Shown here piece after piece: positions 7,713-19,018 of a stretch of DNA of 47,039 nucleotides. This stretch comes from Nitrospirae bacterium CG2_30_70_394 (lineage in GTDB: Bacteria > CG2-30-53-67 > CG2-30-70-394). Positions within the stretch are counted from its first letter, which is position 1, and each line of letters opens with the position of its first letter. The position numbers and the translations under genes are program-made. The DNA lies in assembly GCA_001873295.1 (NCBI GenBank), contig MNYW01000083.1, positions 1-47,039 on the forward strand, read 5' to 3'. Below the pieces are notes generated by a model. The model worked only from the letters and a program-made list of their open reading frames with translations, searched no databases and was not told the DNA's origin.

Positions 7713-8657
7713 TCACTGGGCCGCCTCGACGAGGAAGTGCTCGGCGTCGAGGGCCGCCTGGCAGCCGGTGCCGGCGGCGGTGATCGCCTGCTTGTAGACC
7801 GGGTCCATTACATCGCCGCAGGCAAAGACGCCGGGGACGGAGGTGGCGGTCGAGTGGGGCGCGGTGGTGATGAAGCCGGCAGGGTTCAGCGCCAGCTGGC
7901 CGTTGAGGAAGGCGGTGTTCGGCTGGTGGCCGATGGCCATGAAGATGCCGTCCGCGGGCCGCTCGGTGATCGCGCCGCTCTTCACGTTCTTGACCCGCAC
8001 GCCGGTGACGTGGGGTGGGTCGCCCGCGCCGAGGATTTCCACGATCGTCGAGTCCCAGAGGCAGGTGATCTTGTCATTCGCCTGCACCCGGTCGGCGAGG
8101 ATCTTGCTCGCGCGCAGTTGGTCGCGGCGGTGGACGAGAGTGACCCGGGAGGCGAACTTGGTGAGGAAGAGAGACTCCTCCGCTGCCGTGTCGCCGCCGC
8201 CGACCACGTAGACCTCCTTGTCGCGAAAGAAGAAGGCGTCGCAGGTGGCGCAGGCAGAGACCCCGAAGCCGCGGTACCGCGTCTCCGACTCCAGCCCCAG
8301 CCAGCGCGCCGAGGCGCCCGTGGCGACGATCAAACAGTCGGCGGTGTAGGGGTCGCCGCCGGTGGTGACGGAGAACGGCCGCTGCCTTAGATCGACGCCC
8401 GTGACCACCTCGAAGAGGCAGCGGGTACCAAACCTTTCCGCCTGCCTCTTCATCAATTCCATAAGCTCGGGTCCCTGGATCCCTGCAGGGAAGCCGGGAA
8501 AGTTATCCACCTCGGTGGTCATGGTGAGTTGGCCACCCGGCTGCGGCCCCTCCAGGACCAGGGGGTTGAGGTCGGCGCGAGCCGCGTAGAGCGCCGCGGT
8601 GTAGCCCGCCGGGCCGCCGCCGATGATGACGAGTTTCTCGTGGTGGGTGTCGGCCAA
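7713..8657 (-). CDS. trxB: Thioredoxin reductase
   Basis: A 314-residue low-Mr flavoprotein that reduces thioredoxin with NADPH. It has an N-terminal FAD motif [16 protein letters not shown], the redox-active CATC pair in [14 protein letters not shown], a second nucleotide-binding motif [11 protein letters not shown], then [10 protein letters not shown] for the NADPH phosphate, and the C-terminal FAD motif [11 protein letters not shown]. Length and order fit bacterial TrxB. Its stop is adjacent to the queF start. Confidence 0.95.
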   Translation of the reverse strand: MADTHHEKLVIIGGGPAGYTAALYAARADLNPLVLEGPQPGGQLTMTTEVDNFPGFPAGIQGPELMELMKRQAERFGTRCLFEVVTGVDLRQRPFSVTTGGDPYTADCLIVATGASARWLGLESETRYRGFGVSACATCDAFFFRDKEVYVVGGGDTAAEESLFLTKFASRVTLVHRRDQLRASKILADRVQANDKITCLWDSTIVEILGAGDPPHVTGVRVKNVKSGAITERPADGIFMAIGHQPNTAFLNGQLALNPAGFITTAPHSTATSVPGVFACGDVMDPVYKQAITAAGTGCQAALDAEHFLVEAAQ

Positions 8658-8753
8658 GGCGTCCTCCTCGGGTGGAGCGCCACCGTACGGGGCGGCGATT
8701 TGCGCGGGGCGGGATGGTAGGAGGGGGGTAGAGGGTACGCAACCGAGCCGCCC

Positions 8754-9788
8754 TCAGGGCGCCGCCACCCGCCACGAGGTGACCGCCCAGCGGTGGTCCG
8801 CCTTGCGCTGGGCGGAGGCGGTAATGCGGTTGGTGGGGCGGGTGAGGGGGAGCTCGACCCGGGCGCGGAGCCAGCCCGTGGCCGGGTCGAAGTGCGCGTC
8901 GAGGCGGCCGCGTTCGGAGAGGAAGAGGTTCACCTGGTCCGGCCGGTACTGCTCCGGCGCCCGCAGGCGGATCGCGATCTCGCCCACCGTTCGCCCTCCC
9001 AGCAGCCCAACGTCGGGGTGGCGTTCCACCCACGGCAGGGGTGGTTGGGCCACCGCCTCGGCGAGGGCGGCGACCGACCCGAGGCTCCCCACCATGGGGT
9101 TGCGGGGTAGGCGCCCCAGGGGTGTCTCCGCGCCCACGTTGCCACGGTCCTGGGTGAGCTGGACCGGGTAGCCGAGGTGGCGCGCGACCTCTTCACTGCC
9201 CAGCGTGTACTCGCCGTACGGGGCGGCGAAGGGGATCGGTGTGATCCCGAGGCGCGCCTGTAGCAGGTGGGCGGCGGCGGTCAAGTCGTCGCGCAGGTGG
9301 GTCTCCCAGGTGGGATCGCCGTAGAGGTGGCGGTGGCGATGGCCGTGGTTGCCGAGGCTTACCCCCGGTCTCCGGGCGAGCTCGGCGAGCTGCTCCCAGC
9401 TCATGAAGTCGGGAAAGCGCGCCTCCATCGCCTCGGTGTAGACGAACAGGGTGTAGGGGTAGCCGCGTGCCGCGAGGATCGGCGCGGCGATCGCGTAGAT
9501 CGAGCGGTAGGTGTCATCGAAGGTAATCACCACGCTCTTGGGCGGCGGCGGGGCGCCGCGCGCCAGGGCCGCGGTGAGCTCAGCGAGGGGGATCACCCGC
9601 AGGTGGTGGTCGGCGATCCACGCCATCTGGTCGCGGAACGCTCCCACGCTGATCGAGGTGGAGGGGTGGGCGGTCTCGTCCACCCGGTGGTAGAGGAGGA
9701 GGGTGCAGTAATCGCCGCCTGCCGCCGCCCCCCCCACCGCCGGGAAGAGGAGGATGAGGAGGAGGGCGAGGAGGGTTAGACGTTGCAT
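8754..9788 (-). CDS. Exported polysaccharide deacetylase (NodB/CE4 type)
   Basis: A 344-residue protein with an N-terminal signal peptide (about residues 1-23) and a NodB homology domain. The metal-binding signature is visible as VVITFDDTYRS (TFDDT rather than TFDDG) and GNHGHRHRHL; FAAPYGEY is the motif-3 equivalent. A beta-rich C-terminal region of about 130 residues is of unknown role. CE4 enzymes remove acetyl groups from chitin-like polymers, peptidoglycan or exopolysaccharide such as PNAG; the substrate here is unknown. It follows a Bax-like glucosaminidase on the same strand after a 70-bp gap, which suggests a joint role in the cell envelope. The open frame continues upstream, but the ATG at 9788 starts the signal peptide. 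Confidence 0.85.
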   Translation of the reverse strand: MQRLTLLALLLILLFPAVGGAAAGGDYCTLLLYHRVDETAHPSTSISVGAFRDQMAWIADHHLRVIPLAELTAALARGAPPPPKSVVITFDDTYRSIYAIAAPILAARGYPYTLFVYTEAMEARFPDFMSWEQLAELARRPGVSLGNHGHRHRHLYGDPTWETHLRDDLTAAAHLLQARLGITPIPFAAPYGEYTLGSEEVARHLGYPVQLTQDRGNVGAETPLGRLPRNPMVGSLGSVAALAEAVAQPPLPWVERHPDVGLLGGRTVGEIAIRLRAPEQYRPDQVNLFLSERGRLDAHFDPATGWLRARVELPLTRPTNRITASAQRKADHRWAVTSWRVAAP

Positions 9789-9858
9789 GGTGGGTCCGTC
9801 GCGACCACCGCACCCGGGGAGCGCACCGCGCTGCTCCAGCCGCCGTGGCGGCAACAGC

Positions 9859-10701
9859 TCACCCCTCGCCGGGCAGGATGGCGACGGCGAAGGTGATCGT
9901 GGCTCCCTCCAGGCGGTTGTCGTCGATGATCTGGCGGATCTCCTCCACGTACGCATCGCCCTGCTGGGAGTAGGCGCGCAGCCCCGTCGCCAGGGTGGAG
10001 CCGTCCACCGGCCGCCCCGCGTCGCGCAGGCGCGCACGCAGGCTGCGCAGGGGGCGGTAGGCGCGGTGGGTGTTGATGTTGCGCAGGTAGCTGCGCACCG
10101 AATGGCTGGTGGTGCGGTAGGCGGCGACGCGGTAGTCGGCGTCCGGATCGGCGGCGCGCGCCGCCAGCCCCGGGGTGTCGCCGGTGACCCACTGGCCAAA
10201 GAGGTTGTTGCCGTCGTGGACGAACCGCGACGTTCCCCAGCCCGACTCCATCGCCGCCTGCGCCAAAACCAGGGCGGCGGGGAGGGTGTCGACGCGCACG
10301 AGGAGCTCGTCCACCGTGGCCGCAGGGACCGGGCCGGTGGCGGGCGGGATCAAGGGGGTGGGTAACTGGTAGTCGCGCACCAGGCCGTTAAGGACGCGCC
10401 GCTCGCGGGCGCAGAGGCGGCCGGAGGCCAGCGCCTGCCGGCGGTGGAGGAGCCAGCGGCGCTCGCCCGCCACCCGCTGATTCTCCGCCTCGACCACCGG
10501 CAGGAGGGCGTCGAGAAAGAGCCGTTTGCGATCGGGGATGGAGGTGACCTGGGCGAGGTCGCGGGGAAAGGGGCGCGTGTACGCCACGCCGGTGGTGGGG
10601 GGCGCGGCTCCAGCACCGCCGATCCCGACGATCACCGCACCCGCCCCGAGGAGGGCGAAGGTGGCGGCGGCGAGGGGGCGGGCGAGGGGGGTGGGGATCA
10701 T
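9859..10701 (-). CDS. Bax-like glucosaminidase-domain protein
   Basis: A 280-residue exported protein with a signal segment (residues about 8-32) and a C-terminal N-acetylglucosaminidase (GH73-like) domain of the kind seen in E. coli Bax. The probable catalytic Glu is in AQAAMESGWGTSRF, and GNNLFGQW follows as in the family. A helical region of about 100 residues precedes the domain. It probably cleaves peptidoglycan or a related glycan in the periplasm. It lies 66 bp after the response regulator gene on the same strand. Confidence 0.82.
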   Translation of the reverse strand: MIPTPLARPLAAATFALLGAGAVIVGIGGAGAAPPTTGVAYTRPFPRDLAQVTSIPDRKRLFLDALLPVVEAENQRVAGERRWLLHRRQALASGRLCARERRVLNGLVRDYQLPTPLIPPATGPVPAATVDELLVRVDTLPAALVLAQAAMESGWGTSRFVHDGNNLFGQWVTGDTPGLAARAADPDADYRVAAYRTTSHSVRSYLRNINTHRAYRPLRSLRARLRDAGRPVDGSTLATGLRAYSQQGDAYVEEIRQIIDDNRLEGATITFAVAILPGEG

Positions 10702-10767
10702 GAAAGATGAGCCATGGAGGGGGAGGTCCCTTTTCGGCGGCGTGGCCCAAGGGGAGCAGGGCGGGGG

Positions 10768-11445
10768 TCACTCGGGGAGGCGCAGGACATAGCCCGCACC
10801 GCGCACCGTGTGGATCAGCGGCGGGTCGAATCCCTTGTCGATCTTCTTCCGGAGGTAGTTCACGTAAACGTCGACGACGTTGGTGAACGATTCCTCCGTT
10901 CCCCCCCACACATGCTCGGTGAGGCGGGCCCGGGAGAGGACCTTTCCGGGGTTTTGCATGAAGTAGAGGAGGAGGGAGTACTCCTTGGCGGTGAGCTGGA
11001 TCTCTTGGCCGGCGCGGCTCACCTGACGGCTCACCGGGTCGAGGTGGAGGTCGGCGAGGGTGATCGCGGCGGTGGTCTGGAGCGCTTGACTCCGGCGCAT
11101 GAGGGCCTGGATGCGGGCGAGGAGCTCGTCGAAGGAGAAGGGCTTGGGGAGGTAGTCGTCCGCCCCCGTCTCCAGGCCGTGGACCCGGTCCTCCACCTCG
11201 CCCAGGGCGGTGAGCATGATCACCGGCACCGTGTTGCCCGCGCCGCGCAACTCGGCGAGGACCGCGAAGCCGTCCTTCTTCGGCAGCATGACGTCGAGGA
11301 TCACCACGTCGAACGCCCCTTGGCTCGCCTCAAAGGCCCCCTCTTCGCCATCGGCGGCCACCACCACCCGGTACCCCTCCTCGGTGAGGCCGCGGCGGAT
11401 GAACTCTGAGACCTTCAGCTCGTCTTCGATGAGGAGGATACGCAT
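10768..11445 (-). CDS. OmpR/PhoB-family response regulator, orphan
   Basis: A 225-residue regulator with a receiver domain (acidic pair in LIEDEL, phospho-acceptor Asp51 in VVILDVMLP, Thr in MLTAL, Lys in DDYLPKPFS) and a C-terminal winged helix ending RGAGYVLRLPE. It is most like the CopR/CusR/QseB-type group. No histidine kinase gene lies next to it, so its partner is elsewhere. Targets cannot be read from the sequence; neighbours are envelope enzymes downstream and the Trk system upstream. The open frame extends upstream of the ATG at 11445 only as low-complexity sequence. Confidence 0.9.
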   Translation of the reverse strand: MRILLIEDELKVSEFIRRGLTEEGYRVVVAADGEEGAFEASQGAFDVVILDVMLPKKDGFAVLAELRGAGNTVPVIMLTALGEVEDRVHGLETGADDYLPKPFSFDELLARIQALMRRSQALQTTAAITLADLHLDPVSRQVSRAGQEIQLTAKEYSLLLYFMQNPGKVLSRARLTEHVWGGTEESFTNVVDVYVNYLRKKIDKGFDPPLIHTVRGAGYVLRLPE

Positions 11446-11767
11446 GGCGAGTCGCCGGGCCGGCGCGCGGGACCCGGATTGTCCTGTACCGGCGGGCGGT
11501 GGGGAAGGGGAGGGGGTGAAGGATGAGGAGGGGGTGCTGGCGTCCCACCCCGCACCGGGGCCATGAGGGGCGAAGGAGGATAGGTGCGGCGCCCCCCCCG
11601 GCGGCTCGATTCGTTTGGCGTCGTGGTTCTCTCGCGACGCGACCAGCAAGCAGGTGGAGGAGATCGGCGGCGGCTCGATTCGTTTGGCGTCGTGGTTCTC
11701 TCGCGAACCCCGCCGGCGCGCGGGGTGGGGGGTTCATCCGCCCATCCCCTGGGCGCGCGCCGCCTGC
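11446..11767. other. 322-bp gap between trkH and the response regulator gene
   Basis: It holds the paired direct repeat listed next and purine-rich, low-complexity sequence at 11495-11535. I see no gene and no clear promoter. Confidence 0.5.
11599..11706. repeat. Direct repeat pair, 39 bp each with a 30-bp spacer
   Basis: Exact copies lie at 11599-11637 and 11668-11706 (starting CGGCGGCTCGATTCG and ending GGTTCTCTCGCGA). The 30 bp between them are unrelated to the sequence after the second copy, so this is not a simple tandem duplication. The GGYTCTCTCGCG end recurs at 45834 and 45893. Confidence 0.75.
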
Positions 11768-13213
11768 CTATCGCCGCCAAAACTCGGGCAGAAAGAGGAC
11801 CAGCACGGTGTAGAGCTCCAGGCGGCCAAGGAGCATGCACAACGACAGGATCCACTTGGCGGCCCCGGGGAGGGCTGCGAAGGTGTGCGAGGGGCCGACC
11901 ATGCCGAGCCCCGGGCCGACGTTCCCCATGGCGGTGATGACCGCGGTGGTCGCAGTGATCAGGTCGATGCCGAGGCTGGTGAGGGCCAGGCTGGCGATGA
12001 CCAAGACCAACAGATAGAGGAAGAAGAAACCCCAGATCTCATGGACGATCTCCGGGTCCACGGTGCGGCCGGAGAGGCGCACCTGGGTCACCGCGTGCGG
12101 GTGGACGAGGTGGCGGAGCTGCTGGAACCCCTGTTTGAAGAGGAGGAGGATGCGGACGCTCTTGATCCCCCCACAGGTGGAGCCGGCCATGGCACCGGTA
12201 AACATCACGGTGAGCAACACCCCCTGGGTGACGAAGGGCCACAGCGCATAGTCGGCGGTGGCAAAGCCGCTCGTGGTGATCACCGAGGCGACCTGGAAGA
12301 TCCCGAAACGCGCGGCGCTACCCCAGGTGTGGCCGGCGACACGCAGGGCCACGACGGTGAGGAGACACGCCCCGCTGAACAACAGGGCGAAGAACTTCAG
12401 CTCCGAGTCGCCCTGCAGGGTGCGCCACCGCCCGGCGAGGATGCGGTAGTGGAGGACGAAGTTGATCCCGCCGGCAAGCATGAAGAGGGTCACCACCCAG
12501 TCCACCGCCGCCGACTGGTAGAAACCCACAGAGGCGTCGTGGGTGGAGAAGCCACCGGTGGCGAGGGTGGCGAGGCTGTGGCAGACGGCGTCAAAGGGGG
12601 AGAGGTGGAGGGCGATGAGGATGGCGGTCTCGGCGAGGGTGAGGAAGGTGTAGATCCCCCACAACCGCGCCGCTGTGTCGCGCACCCGCGGGCTGAGCTT
12701 GTCCGCCACCGGCCCGGGGGTCTCCGCCTTGAAGAGCTGCATGCCGCCGACGCCCAACAGCGGCAGGATGGCGATCGACAGCACGATCATCCCCATGCCG
12801 CCGAGCCACTGGGTGATTGCCCGCCACAACAAGATCGCGTGCGGCATCGCGTCGAGGCCGGAGAAGATCGTCGAGCCGGTGGTGGTGAAGCCGCTCATCG
12901 CCTCGAAGAAGGCGTCGGTGGGCGAGCGGGTGAGACCGCAGAAGAGGTACGGCAGGGCGCCGAGGGTGGCGGCCAGCAGCCAGGTGAGGGTGACGATGAC
13001 AAACCCCTCGCGGTGGGAGATCTCAGGCGTCTTGTTCGGGGTGGTGGCGAGGAGGATGAGGGCGAGGCCAAGGCCGCACAGGGAGGCGATCCCCAGGCCG
13101 GTGGCGGATGGGTCGCCGGTGAGGGCGCCGTACGCCCACGGCACCGCCATCGCCAGGCCGAAGAAGGCGGCCATGACGCCGAGAATGCGAAAGATGATGG
13201 CGAACTGGAGCAT
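11768..13213 (-). CDS. trkH: Trk potassium uptake protein TrkH, membrane subunit
   Basis: A 481-residue membrane protein that takes up K+. Four selectivity loops are visible: SGFTTTGSTIF, ATGGFSTHDAS, TTSGFATADY and AMGNVGPGLG. About ten membrane helices fit the family. The ATG at 13213 aligns with the usual TrkH start (E. coli begins MHFRAITRIVG). No Shine-Dalgarno sequence precedes it: the 45 bases upstream on the coding strand are almost all pyrimidine. trkA lies just upstream on the same strand. Confidence 0.94.
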   Translation of the reverse strand: MLQFAIIFRILGVMAAFFGLAMAVPWAYGALTGDPSATGLGIASLCGLGLALILLATTPNKTPEISHREGFVIVTLTWLLAATLGALPYLFCGLTRSPTDAFFEAMSGFTTTGSTIFSGLDAMPHAILLWRAITQWLGGMGMIVLSIAILPLLGVGGMQLFKAETPGPVADKLSPRVRDTAARLWGIYTFLTLAETAILIALHLSPFDAVCHSLATLATGGFSTHDASVGFYQSAAVDWVVTLFMLAGGINFVLHYRILAGRWRTLQGDSELKFFALLFSGACLLTVVALRVAGHTWGSAARFGIFQVASVITTSGFATADYALWPFVTQGVLLTVMFTGAMAGSTCGGIKSVRILLLFKQGFQQLRHLVHPHAVTQVRLSGRTVDPEIVHEIWGFFFLYLLVLVIASLALTSLGIDLITATTAVITAMGNVGPGLGMVGPSHTFAALPGAAKWILSLCMLLGRLELYTVLVLFLPEFWRR

Positions 13214-13396
13214 GGGGGGGGGCAGTAGAAAGGAGGAGGTAGAAAGTAGAAAGGGGGAGGCGACACGAAGGGGCTGTGCGGGTCGGGTGGCTCGCCGGGA
13301 ATGGACCACGGCGTTACCCGCGTGGCGGATTTCTACGTGGCCTCGGCGCCGCCGTGGCTGCCTCCAGCTCCCGTCCTACCTCCTACCTCCTACCGC
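13214..13396. repeat. Intergenic element bounded by polypurine/polypyrimidine inverted ends
   Basis: Between trkA and trkH, a purine tract at 13214-13257 (GGAGGTAGAAAGTAGAAAGG core) faces a pyrimidine tract at 13371-13396 (CCTACCTCCTACCTCCTACC). They can pair as loose inverted termini around about 115 bp of unrelated sequence. The left tract abuts the trkH ATG. Similar tracts flank other gaps in this window. Confidence 0.5.
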
Positions 13397-13401
13397 GGTC
13401 C

Positions 13402-14766
13402 TCACCACGCGGTCGCCTTCATCTGCAGCGCCTTTTCCACCTTCTTCACCGCCGGCTTCAGCGCCACGATCACCACCCGGTCGCCCGCCTCCACCACGTC
13501 GCTGCCGGTGGCGATCCGGGACTCGCCCTCGTGCAGGATGGCGCCGACGATCGCCCCCTTCGGGAAGTTCACCTCCGCCAGGGGGGTGCCCACGAGGTCG
13601 GAGCCGGCGATCGCTACCGCCTCCATGATCTCCGCCTGGTCCTCCACCAGTTGATCCACCGCCAGGACCTTGCCCTTGCGGATGAAACGCAGGACCGCGC
13701 CGACCGTGGAGAGGCGCGGATTGAGTGCCGCGTCGATCCCCAGCGACGGCGCCAGCGGCACATACTCGGGCCGGTTGAGGAGGCAGAAGACCTTCCGCGC
13801 GCCGAGGCGGCGAGCGAGCATCGAGGCGAGCATGTTGTCCTCCTCATCGTGGCTCACCGCGAGGAAGAGGTCGCAGCTCCCCACGTTTTCCTCGCGCATG
13901 AGGTCGACGTCGGTGAGGTCACCATGTAGGACGATGGCGCGGGCGAGGTTCTCCGACAGCACCGCACAGCGCTGCTCGTCCGGCTCGATGATCTTCACCG
14001 TGATGTTGCTCGACTCCAGGTTGTGGGCGACGGTCTGCGCCACCTGGCCGCCGCCGCCGATCACCACGTGGGTAATCGGCGGGCCGGCGAGGCCGAGCTT
14101 GGGAAGGCGGGCGTCGAGGTCGGCGGGGCGGCCGAGGAGGTAGATCTGGTCGTCGGCGTGGAGGTGGTCGGTGCCGTGCGGGATGAGGACCCGGCCGTCG
14201 CGCAGGACCGCGCACACCAGCACCCGCGCCTCGGCGTTGGGCGGGAAGCTGCGCTTCAGCGGCTCGCCCACCAGGGCGGAGCCGGCCTGAATGTGGAAGG
14301 CGGCGAGGCGCAGGGTGCCGTCGCCGAACTCGAGGACCTCGGTGGCGGCGGGGAAGTCGATGAGTCGCTGGAGGCGGGCCGCTACCTCCATCTCCGGGTG
14401 GATGATCAGGTCGATCCCCACCGCCTCCGAGGCGAGAATCTCGCCCACCTCCGCGTATCCCACCTCGCGGATGCGCGCCACCTTGTGCGGCACGCCGAAG
14501 CGATGGGTGGCGATCATGCAGGTGGTCAGGTTCACCTCGTCCGAGTCGGTGACCGCCACCAAGATCTCTGCATCCTCCGCGCCCGCCTCACCGAGGACCC
14601 GCGGCACGCTGCACTTCCCCACCACCCCTTGAATGTCGAGGAGCTCGCTGGCGCGCGCGATGCGCGCCGGATCGAGGTCAATGAGGGAGACCGAGTGGCC
14701 GTTGCGAGAGAGCCAGCGGGCAATGTTGAACCCCACCTCACCGGCACCGGCGACGATCACACGCAT
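13402..14766 (-). CDS. trkA: Trk system regulatory NAD-binding subunit TrkA
   Basis: A 454-residue cytoplasmic gating subunit of the Trk K+ uptake system. It contains two RCK_N/RCK_C units: the first begins [16 protein letters not shown] with the NAD-binding GxGxxG, and the second is near residue 235 ([16 protein letters not shown]), each followed by an RCK_C domain. Length matches full two-unit TrkA. The gene pair trkA-trkH supplies a complete transporter core, although E. coli-type systems also use TrkE/SapD ATPase activity. Confidence 0.95.
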   Translation of the reverse strand: MRVIVAGAGEVGFNIARWLSRNGHSVSLIDLDPARIARASELLDIQGVVGKCSVPRVLGEAGAEDAEILVAVTDSDEVNLTTCMIATHRFGVPHKVARIREVGYAEVGEILASEAVGIDLIIHPEMEVAARLQRLIDFPAATEVLEFGDGTLRLAAFHIQAGSALVGEPLKRSFPPNAEARVLVCAVLRDGRVLIPHGTDHLHADDQIYLLGRPADLDARLPKLGLAGPPITHVVIGGGGQVAQTVAHNLESSNITVKIIEPDEQRCAVLSENLARAIVLHGDLTDVDLMREENVGSCDLFLAVSHDEEDNMLASMLARRLGARKVFCLLNRPEYVPLAPSLGIDAALNPRLSTVGAVLRFIRKGKVLAVDQLVEDQAEIMEAVAIAGSDLVGTPLAEVNFPKGAIVGAILHEGESRIATGSDVVEAGDRVVIVALKPAVKKVEKALQMKATAW

Positions 14767-14793
14767 GGCTGGCTCCGAAGTCCGGACGGTGGC

Positions 14794-16011
14794 CTATCGG
14801 CCGATGGGTTCGAGATCCACGGTGCGGATCTCCCGCTCGCTGGCGGCGCGGATGGTGATGCGCAGCTCCGGGAGCTGCAAGCGCTCCCCCTCGACCGGGA
14901 TGCGATGGAACTGCTCCAGAAGGAAGCCGGCCACCGTGTCGTACTGCTGGCTCACGAGCTCGATGGAGGTCTCCTCCTCCAGCTCGTCGAGGGTGAGACG
15001 TGCCTCCACTCGCCAGCCACCGCCTTGCAAGGCGGTGATGGGTGAACGTTCCACCACGTCGTGCTCGTCGGTGATCTCGCCAACCAGCTCCTCGATCACG
15101 TCCTCGGCGGTGACGATACCGGTGGCGCCGCCGTACTCGTCCACTACCACCGCCAAATGGATTTGGCGCTCGCGCAGGCAATCGAGGAGGAGGTCGGCGG
15201 TCATCGTTTCCGGCACGTAGAAGGGTGGCTGGGTCAGGGTGGAGACCGGCTGGCGGTCATCGTTCACCGCCAGGAGGTCGAAGGCGTTGAGGATGCCGAC
15301 GATGTTGTAGATCCGGTGACGGAGGACTGGAAAACGCGAGAAGCGGGTCCGGTTCACCACCTGGATCGCCTCCGCCACCGTCTGCTTCTCCTCCACCGCG
15401 ACCACGTCGACGATCGGCACCATGATCTGACTCACCTCCGTCTCCTTCAGATCGAAGATGCGGCCGATCATCGCCTCCTCGTCGGGCGTCTCCTCGTGGC
15501 GAAACCGGTCGAGGTCGCGCAGGGAGTCGAGCTCCTCGCGGTTGAGATAGACGAGGTGGCGATCCCCCGCCCGCCTCCCGCCCAGAAGGCGCTCTAGGTG
15601 GAGGAGCGGGAGGATCCCCGGCCACAGGGGGGCGAGGGCGGCGGCGAAGTAAGGCAGCTCCGCCACGGCGCGCTCCGGAGTGGAGCGCCGGCTCAAGGCC
15701 ACCGCGGCGACCACCCCCCCGGTGATCGCCACCAGGGTCAGGCCGCGGCCGGCGCCGGCGGGCAAGAGCGGCGCGAGGGCGGCGACGGCCACCGCCAGGA
15801 GGGGGATCTGCACCAGGCGCAGGGTTGCCTGCAGGGCGACCGGCTCCTTCAAAGCGGCGAGCAGGGGGGTGAGGGAGGGCGCCTCGGCGGCGGTCGCTTG
15901 CAGGTCGATCTTGTTCACCACCTCCAGGTGGTGGTCGAGACGGGCGAGGGCCACCGCCGCCACGATCGCGGTCACGGCGAGGCCGAGCAACAAGATCGTC
16001 ACCCCCATCAT
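14794..16011 (-). CDS. CBS-pair / CorC_HlyC-domain protein (CNNM/hemolysin-C-like), copy 1
   Basis: A 405-residue protein with an N-terminal hydrophobic region (membrane segments near residues 3-20 and 65-105), the linker [27 protein letters not shown] typical of CNNM/CorC proteins (shown here only for position, residues about 190-220), two CBS domains, and a C-terminal CorC_HlyC domain starting near [13 protein letters not shown]. The family is linked to Mg2+/Co2+ efflux or homeostasis; CBS pairs bind adenosine nucleotides. Its ATG overlaps the stop of the upstream homologue (ATGA), so the two are translationally coupled. A full DUF21 domain is not obvious. Confidence 0.8.
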   Translation of the reverse strand: MMGVTILLLGLAVTAIVAAVALARLDHHLEVVNKIDLQATAAEAPSLTPLLAALKEPVALQATLRLVQIPLLAVAVAALAPLLPAGAGRGLTLVAITGGVVAAVALSRRSTPERAVAELPYFAAALAPLWPGILPLLHLERLLGGRRAGDRHLVYLNREELDSLRDLDRFRHEETPDEEAMIGRIFDLKETEVSQIMVPIVDVVAVEEKQTVAEAIQVVNRTRFSRFPVLRHRIYNIVGILNAFDLLAVNDDRQPVSTLTQPPFYVPETMTADLLLDCLRERQIHLAVVVDEYGGATGIVTAEDVIEELVGEITDEHDVVERSPITALQGGGWRVEARLTLDELEEETSIELVSQQYDTVAGFLLEQFHRIPVEGERLQLPELRITIRAASEREIRTVDLEPIGR

Positions 16012-17141
16012 CCCTCCGCCTCGTGGGGGGGCCGCGGCGGGGCGTGGACCTCCAGGGTGACGACGCGCAGGCCATCCACCGCGCTTACCACGATCTCCAC
16101 CCCCTCGACCTCCAGCCGCTCGCCGACCGCCGGGAAGTGGTCGAGCCGGTGGATCACGAAGCCGCCCAGGGTCTCGAAGTCGTTGCCCTGGATGTGGGTG
16201 GCGAAGGTGTCGTTGAACTCCTCCGGGGAGGCCATCGCCGAGACTCGGAAGCGGCCATCGCCGAGCGGTTCGATCGGTCGCTCCTCGCCCCCTTCGCCAA
16301 GCTCGCCGACCAGCTCGCGCAGGATGTCTTCCATGCACACCAGCCCCGAGGTAGTGCCGTGCTCGTCGATGACGATGGCGACGTGGACGTGGCTGCGCTG
16401 GAAGTCGCGCAACAGCTCGTCAATGGCGCGCGTCTCGGGGACGAAGAGGGGCGGCTGGGCGAGGTCGCGCAGCGGCGGGAGGGCGGTGCGGCCGGCGGCC
16501 AAAAGGTCCTTGGCGTAGACGATCCCCAGTACGTGGTCGAGGTCGCCGTCGATCACCGGCACCCGCGAGAAGCGACCGCGGAGGAGCTCGGGGATGATCC
16601 GCTCCGGGGGCAGGTCGGCGGCGAGGGCGAAGATGTCGGGGCGTGGCGTCATCACCTCGCGTACCTGCGTCTCGCCGAAGCTATAGACGTTGTGGAGCAG
16701 CTCGCGGATCGTGTCGTCCGACTCCTCCACGGCGGTCGGCGGCGGGGGCGGCGGCGGGGCGCGGTGCAACCATGACCGCAGCGGGGTGGCGAGGAGGGGG
16801 GCGATACAGAGATCGCCGAGGTGGGCAACCCGGCGACACATCCGGTCGGAGAGGTGGTCCGCGACCCGCAGGGGCAGCGGGTCGCGGACCAGCACTACCG
16901 CGGTCAGGCCGAGGGCGAGGTGAATCGCTTCGAGGTCACCGCGCAGCAGGCCGCCCGCGGCGAGGGCGGCGACCAGCGCCGCGACGGTGCAGGCGAGCTC
17001 CACGGCGTGGTGGGCCTCCCCCTCAGCCGGCGCCGGCGGCTCCAGCTCCACCTGGCGTCCCGCACAACGGCGGACGAGGTTCGCCGTGAACAGGAGCGCC
17101 ACGAGGGCAACGAGGATGAGTCCCGCCGGATCTGGGTCCAA
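16008..17141 (-). CDS. CBS-pair / CorC_HlyC-domain protein (CNNM/hemolysin-C-like), copy 2
   Basis: A 377-residue paralogue of the next gene, with short hydrophobic N-terminal segments (LILVALVALLFTAN; ACTVAALVAALAAGGLL), a proline run, the ETQVREVMTPRPDIFAL linker, two CBS domains (EHGTTSGLVCMEDILRELVG in the second) and a C-terminal CorC_HlyC domain (GRFRVSAMASPEEF). No ATG or GTG fits the start; TTG at 17141 follows AGGAAAGATCGG, a good ribosome binding site. It overlaps copy 1 by 4 bp. The two may form a heteromer; ion specificity is unknown. Confidence 0.78.
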   Translation of the reverse strand: MDPDPAGLILVALVALLFTANLVRRCAGRQVELEPPAPAEGEAHHAVELACTVAALVAALAAGGLLRGDLEAIHLALGLTAVVLVRDPLPLRVADHLSDRMCRRVAHLGDLCIAPLLATPLRSWLHRAPPPPPPPTAVEESDDTIRELLHNVYSFGETQVREVMTPRPDIFALAADLPPERIIPELLRGRFSRVPVIDGDLDHVLGIVYAKDLLAAGRTALPPLRDLAQPPLFVPETRAIDELLRDFQRSHVHVAIVIDEHGTTSGLVCMEDILRELVGELGEGGEERPIEPLGDGRFRVSAMASPEEFNDTFATHIQGNDFETLGGFVIHRLDHFPAVGERLEVEGVEIVVSAVDGLRVVTLEVHAPPRPPHEAEG

Positions 17142-17167
17142 ACCGATCTTTCCTATGCTGTGGATTC

Positions 17168-17240
17168 CGAAGGAGGGAGGGGGTAGAGCGCGCACCTCCG
17201 CACCGCCGCGGTGGCGCCTCCCCCCTTCCTCCTTCCTGTG
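17168..17240. repeat. Short purine/pyrimidine inverted repeat between aspS and the CNNM pair
   Basis: GAAGGAGGGAGGGGG at 17168-17182 can pair with the pyrimidine run at 17219-17236 across about 35 bp. It belongs to the same class of R/Y tracts that bound other gaps here and may also act as a 3' hairpin for aspS. Confidence 0.4.
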
Positions 17241-17242
17241 CC

Positions 17243-19018
<1,776 letters not shown>

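Noticed and set aside
8754-10199. A 481-residue fusion of an upstream domain to the polysaccharide deacetylase
   Set aside because: The first 137 codons are the Bax-like gene read in another frame and the signal peptide starts at the ATG at 9788.
11615-13228. 537-codon plus-strand frame opposite trkH
   Set aside because: The sequence is Glu/Gly/Arg-rich low complexity and mirrors the trkH codon pattern. trkH has all four selectivity loops.
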